A DNA stretch of 64,000 nucleotides from Takakia lepidozioides. Lineage: Eukaryota > Streptophyta > Takakiopsida > Takakiales > Takakiaceae. The stretch spans positions 64,028,756 through 64,092,755 of the forward strand of contig CM060731.1 in assembly GCA_030704615.1 (NCBI GenBank), in the 5' to 3' direction. Below, piece by piece: positions 59,260 through 64,000 of this stretch (positions are counted from its first letter, which is position 1; every line of letters begins with the position of its first letter). The translations under genes and the position numbers were made by a program. The notes beneath the pieces are model-generated. The model saw only the letters and a list, made by a program, of their open reading frames with translations. It had not been told where the DNA came from and searched no databases.

Positions 59260-62200
59260 ATGGCTGCTTTGCATGTTGCACACTCTTCCAAGCATCTCTT
59301 TGCTGTCAACAATATCTGTTTGTCGCAGTCAGGAAGCTTACCTCGTTACTGGGGATCCGTCGCTTCCAATCCATCGTGTAGAATAGGATGTTTGAGCTCT
59401 AGGCCTGGCTCCAGCATCCCTTTCCACATGCTGCGGTACCAAATGGGCAACAGTTGTCCCTCATTTGACGACAGACATGCACGGGCAGGTAAACGAAATG
59501 CACAAAACTCAATCCCAAGATTTCGAGAGCCATTGGTAGCGACAGGCGAGGAATGCACCCCGGGCAATTCGAAAGTATGTTTTGGGACCATAAGGGGGGG
59601 AAGAGAGGAAAGAAGACGAGGAGGGTGGAAGAGTGTTCGAAAAGTATGTTAGAATCCTATTTATATACAGTGGACAAGGGACGGGAGCTTTCCCAAGGAC
59701 TTCGAGAAACTACAGAGACTAGAGCAAAGAGCGTCCGTGTAGAGTCAGCAATTACCAGGGTGGACTAATGTTCACAAGCCAATTGGACATAGAACACCTT
59801 TTAATCATAATAAATTACGCTTCTCTGAAGTAGAGCCCATGGAAGCACCAGAAGAGATACATTTGCTATGCCACATGTTATATTGTCTACTCGAGTGCTG
59901 AGCAATGACAAGACATTTCAGTCTTTCTCTCAACTTTGTTATTGGAGGAGGGGTAGAACGTCCAAGTTTGTTGGCTTTGGTGAATGTTCACATGCAGATT
60001 TGAGTCTGGCCTGAATTTTCTAGGACTATAATCAAATCCCATTCTGAATTCATCCTGAGGGCACAGGGCACACCGTAGAATCTCCTCAAGCCTGGCAATT
60101 ACGAGCCTCTACTACCAGTGAGGACAAGTCAGCGGCGACCCCCACAGAACACTTGAGGCCACCAACTGGTAGGGATCCATTGGAAGGAGTTGGAGTGATG
60201 CCAGTGGTGGTAATGCGGGATTCGAAGGTTCCGGAGAATTGGAATGGACCTGGTGGCACAGTAGTGCTTATTGACAAGCCTAAAAGTAAGTGCAACTGTT
60301 TGTGTGGGCTGTTTGCAGTGTAAGCTGAATACTCCGGGTCATGCTAGTGCTCATACGTGTGCACCCATGAGGATGCAACAATCTTACGCAGGCATCTTTG
60401 TGCATCAGAACCAGCAGCAACCTGTAAGGTGGAATTGTGAAAGTATCTGCATCAAATGCATACGCATTTTCATGTTTTCAAGACACTTTGGTCTGTGTGC
60501 AGAGAACGTGCTTAATTATCACATCTCATAAGCTTTATTGAGGATGCGCCATGTACCCCAGCTCCCCTTCTCTTTAGTAGCAACAGTTGTTGTAGGCCTG
60601 ACCCTGATGTGGGTTCCATATCTCGGGGTGTGGTGAGTTGCCTGCAGATTGGACATCCTTTGATGTGTGTGGCAAGCTCCGGTACTTGCTAAAAATTCAA
60701 AAGGTTGGTCCAGCTCTTTTCCTCAGGCTAATGATACCTGGTGCTTGCTTCTGTCCTGGTTTGTCTGTTTGATACCCAGTATGGTCTGGATGCACATTCC
60801 ACTCCATTCCATTCCACTCGAGCAATAGTTTGTATTCTTGGCTCTGGTTTTGTTTCCTCTCTCATGTTTTCTTCCATTTTGTCCCATAAGCTCTATGAGC
60901 TTTCCGCGGACGATTCTTATGTCAGGTGCCCATCACGCATTTGGAGGAGCTCAATAACTTTAGGTTGAGATACATTCCCCTTGGTCTAAGGGTCCTACTT
61001 TAGCTAACTGCAAGTTAGCTAAAGTTCCTTTCGACAGTCAATATTTAGGGAGTTGGGGTCGCAGGTAGGGCATGCAGGCACACTTGACCCCATGGCCACA
61101 GGTTTGCTGGTTGTATGCGTCGGCAAGGCAACGAAGCTCGCCGACAGGTATCAGAACTTAGAATCATTCTGGAGGATGTGCAGTTACTTGTTTGACATGC
61201 ACTGAAAGAGCTGTGTGTGTTTGGGTTTTTCGCAGTTTGGCACCCGTTTGGGTTTCTGTGTTGTGCGAAGCAATTCATTGGAACATCACCACTCGCCAGC
61301 TTTGTTGACTGGAAATCTGAAAACTTCCTTTAACAGTAAGAACTGTAACTGGTCTGAAGGGGAGGATGGGGGCCAGCTATCAGGCATTGACCAAGGTCTA
61401 CAGTGGGACGATGCGGCTGGGTGAATGCACACCTTCTTGTGATGCGGACACACCAGTGAGTTGTTTCCTTTCTCTTTCTGTGTGAGAGAGTAGGAGGCTC
61501 CATACACTTCTTGCCGTGGACCTTTCCGGCATGGATGGGGTTCGGGAGGGGGGTGGTGCATGATTCACTTCATGGGTTTTACAATGCGTTTAATAACCCG
61601 TGTGTACTTGCCCCCAGAGCCATGCTCCATATGAAAAGTTTGCAGTTTCTTGAATAGGATTAATAAATGTTATGGATTACTTCCCTTGAGACAATCTGAG
61701 GGTAAAACCGGCATTACAGGTCTCACAGATGCTGCCTTGGCAGCATATAGAAGATGCCGACATTGAGAGAGCCAAGCAGGCCTTTATTGGACAGATCATG
61801 CAAGTGCCCCCAATGTTCTCTGCTATCAAGGTAGGCAATAATTCTCAAGTTGTCTATTTAGTTGATTTCACTTGTTGGTCCCTTGTTCTGGTTCAAATGT
61901 CTGATACAGAGCAACTTTCCTAAGTTCTCTCTTTGCAGCACGCCAACTTCCTCCAGCATCCGAATGTTGAAACCGAATGTGTCAAAGGTTGCACTGTTTT
62001 ATCATCTGCCATCCAAAGACTGTCAAAAGACCCCATTTGAGCAGACATGGCCTTACAGAATTGCAAGTTGGGCAGGGATACTGTGTGCATGGTTTACTGA
62101 TTTTGTGGGTGCATTTGTAGGTTCAAGGGGAAAGACTGTACAACAAAGCAAGGCGTGGGGAGGAAATTAAAGTTCCGCCACGGGCTGTAACAATCTATGA

Positions 62201-63490
62201 TTTCCAACTCAAGCGTAGTCCTGAAACCAGGTCATTCTCTTTATCTAGAGGGACATAAGACCTCTCTCTTTCCATACTGGCTCTCTTTCAGTATCTGTGA
62301 TGCAGTGCATGCAGTTGTGACATTCTGTGGTTTTGGTAAAAGCAAACAAAATGTGCTGTTGAATTGCGGCCCCAAATCTTGTTTAGTTTTATCCTCTCCC
62401 TGGCCCATTCTCTTCCATCCAAACTAAGCTGAACATGACCTAGTGAGCACACTTCTCACATGCATCACTCCGTCTCTGAGCAGCGTTGGGGTTTTTGACA
62501 CACTTTGGTTTTCTCTGAGTTTTACCGTGCCCCATATGCTCCTGTGCTCCTGTGTTGTTCTTTCTTTTTGCTCTCTCTTGGGCACACCTGTTGATTACTG
62601 AGAAACATATTTGTTTTGACTGTCCCAGACAAGAATTGGATTTTGTAGTGGTCTGCTCCAAGGGAACATACATTCGATCACTCTGTGCAGACCTAGGACA
62701 GTCCCTTGACAGGTTTGGCTTGCTACCTAATCCTAAGCTATCTGAAAATTGTTCTTGGATTTTGAAAGTTGTCCCCTGGATAAGTCCTTGTTGACTATAG
62801 CTGATGACATAAGGCCAGTGCTCCTGTAAAGTCGATATATTATCATGCTGGATTTAGGTGTGAACTTTGGAACTCCTGCTGTAACTTAATTGTAGCGGAG
62901 ATGATCTTCACAATGCCATAAATTTTGATTCGCATGTGCGGATGTTGGAAGTAGGACACAAAGAGTGGTTGGATTGGAGTGTCAGATTCAACACTGCTTG
63001 CATACTTTTGGTAAATGGTTTGTGTGTGGCAGAAAAATAGGCAACAAAAATAGTATTGATGATTCAAATGCTGACTGATGACATGTGTCTGGAGAATGCA
63101 GTTTTGCACATCTCACAGCTCTAAGACGAGATAAAATAGGTCTCTCTCTCTCTGTAAACCCTGTTTTCAATTGATTTTATACTGATGCTTGTGTAGACTG
63201 TTAGAGAAAATGTATCCTAATCCAGCTCTTCAATGTCAAGCTCCTCCCATGAGATTCTTCCAAATGATATGGTTAGAGATCAGGGTTGTGGAAGTCAGGA
63301 AAAATTTATCTTGAAAAATGTCTGCACTGGAACTGTGATCAGCTCTGTTAGAACATTTTGACAATGGGTCTCTGATGGGTGTGCACATTTGGCAGGCAAC
63401 TTAAGTGTGGAGGATGCATGGCCTGTTGCAGAGCTAGTTGAGCACTACCAGGGACTAAAGAGTGTACAGATTCATCCAGCACAGAATTGA
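59260..63490 (+). CDS. TruB-like: TruB-family tRNA pseudouridine synthase, probably organellar
   Basis: Ten exons: 59260-59488, 60067-60285, 60648-60703, 61065-61147, 61377-61455, 61720-61830, 62121-62230, 62629-62712, 63102-63139, 63396-63490; 1104 nt, 367 aa, all GT-AG and phase-consistent. Motifs: [17 protein letters not shown] (TruB motif I), [20 protein letters not shown] with catalytic Asp176, [63 protein letters not shown] and the final [13 protein letters not shown]. Known: TruB makes Psi55 in the T-psi-C loop of tRNA. The first about 150 residues lack catalytic motifs; the N-terminus ([16 protein letters not shown]...) is rich in Ala, Ser, His and Arg with few acids, like a plastid or mitochondrial transit peptide (inference). 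No PUA domain is seen. The start is the first ATG in the exon 1 frame. Confidence 0.92.
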
Positions 63491-64000
63491 TGGAGCTATT
63501 TATCGACAGTGTCCTAACATCCGCTCTCATTGAGGCGGAAGAAACTATTCTTGAAAGTAGGAATGAAGAGAGGGGAAAGATGTTGGAATGGTTTGAACTG
63601 CGGATAGTAGGCCACATGAGAGTCAGGAGTCTTTACTGATGGAAAAATAGAGCATCCTTCACCTGGATACCCAGTTATAATCAGGTACCAGGTATCCTGC
63701 TGGATAGACTGGTGCAAAATATGAGCTGACACGTTTGAACGGGTTTGATATTCCATCAGAGGCGCATTCCGGCAACTTTTCTGATTTTACCCCCATTATT
63801 TCTGCGTACAAGTAGCTCAGTCATTTGCCCGGTCAAATCGAAACCTCGAAAAAATTTGGCAGGAAAGAAAACACTCTTGAGGGATGGGGGTATGGCTTCC
63901 TGGTTACTGCGAGGTGGATAGTGTTGGACTTGGCATCCAATTCACCACTCCAAGCCGGCTGAGATAAGTGGTTGCTTACACCACTTTAACATGGACCTGT
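63491..64000. other. TruB 3' flank, nothing else seen
   Basis: Contains the expected 3' UTR of the TruB gene. No further coding sequence, repeat or RNA gene could be supported up to the window edge. Confidence 0.4.

Noticed and set aside
59489-59652. Continuation of the TruB exon 1 frame past 59488
   Set aside because: A GTAAAC donor at 59489 joins in phase to the acceptor at 60066 and leads into the conserved TruB sequence; the open continuation is intron.

Overview
This is nuclear DNA from a land plant. The evidence is intron-rich genes with GT-AG introns, a plant-type FIP1[V], a plant-type phosphoinositide phospholipase C, PPR-DYW pseudogenes, LTR retrotransposons, hAT- and CACTA-like DNA transposons and tRNA-derived SINEs. 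A microbial-type terpene synthase-like gene (a family known from non-seed land plants), together with decayed PPR-DYW copies, points to a lycophyte, fern or bryophyte. That placement is inference; no species is claimed.

Left part (1-24.3 kb) is gene-bearing. A TAR/alliinase-family gene runs off the left edge (exon 1, minus). A complete FIP1[V]-like polyadenylation factor lies on the minus strand at 6021-16538: 13 coding exons, 1488 codons plus stop, every junction phase-consistent. A complete PI-PLC lies on the minus strand at 17998-23176: 9 exons, 617 aa. Just upstream of it is a broken UDP-xylose synthase (UXS) fragment.

Middle part (24.3-38 kb) is repeat-rich: a hAT-like element with an 8-bp target duplication, a foldback repeat cut by a SINE with a 10-bp target duplication, tandem PPR-DYW pseudogenes, a CACTA-like element at the PPR border, 122-bp and 135-bp tandem repeats, and dispersed PPR and DYW pieces. 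A likely functional terpene synthase gene follows at 38.5-39.7 kb.

40-58 kb is mostly mobile-element debris: a gag remnant with a tRNA-Met-type primer site, a decayed cytochrome P450, a 50-bp minisatellite, a hypothetical gene beside an array of GCGACCGCC hairpins, and two copies of one Ty3/gypsy family. One copy can be reassembled on paper as a single insertion of about 6.1 kb that was later split by an inversion of about 2.4 kb. The two LTRs still carry the same 5-bp target duplication, ATTTC. Its LTR also has the layout expected of a self-priming (Tf1-like) retrotransposon. A LINE RT fragment and a second SINE family follow.

Right end (59.2-63.5 kb) holds a complete TruB-family pseudouridine synthase gene (plus strand, 10 exons, 367 aa) with an N-terminal extension resembling an organelle transit peptide. 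The intact genes are housekeeping or specialised-metabolism genes and do not form a pathway together.
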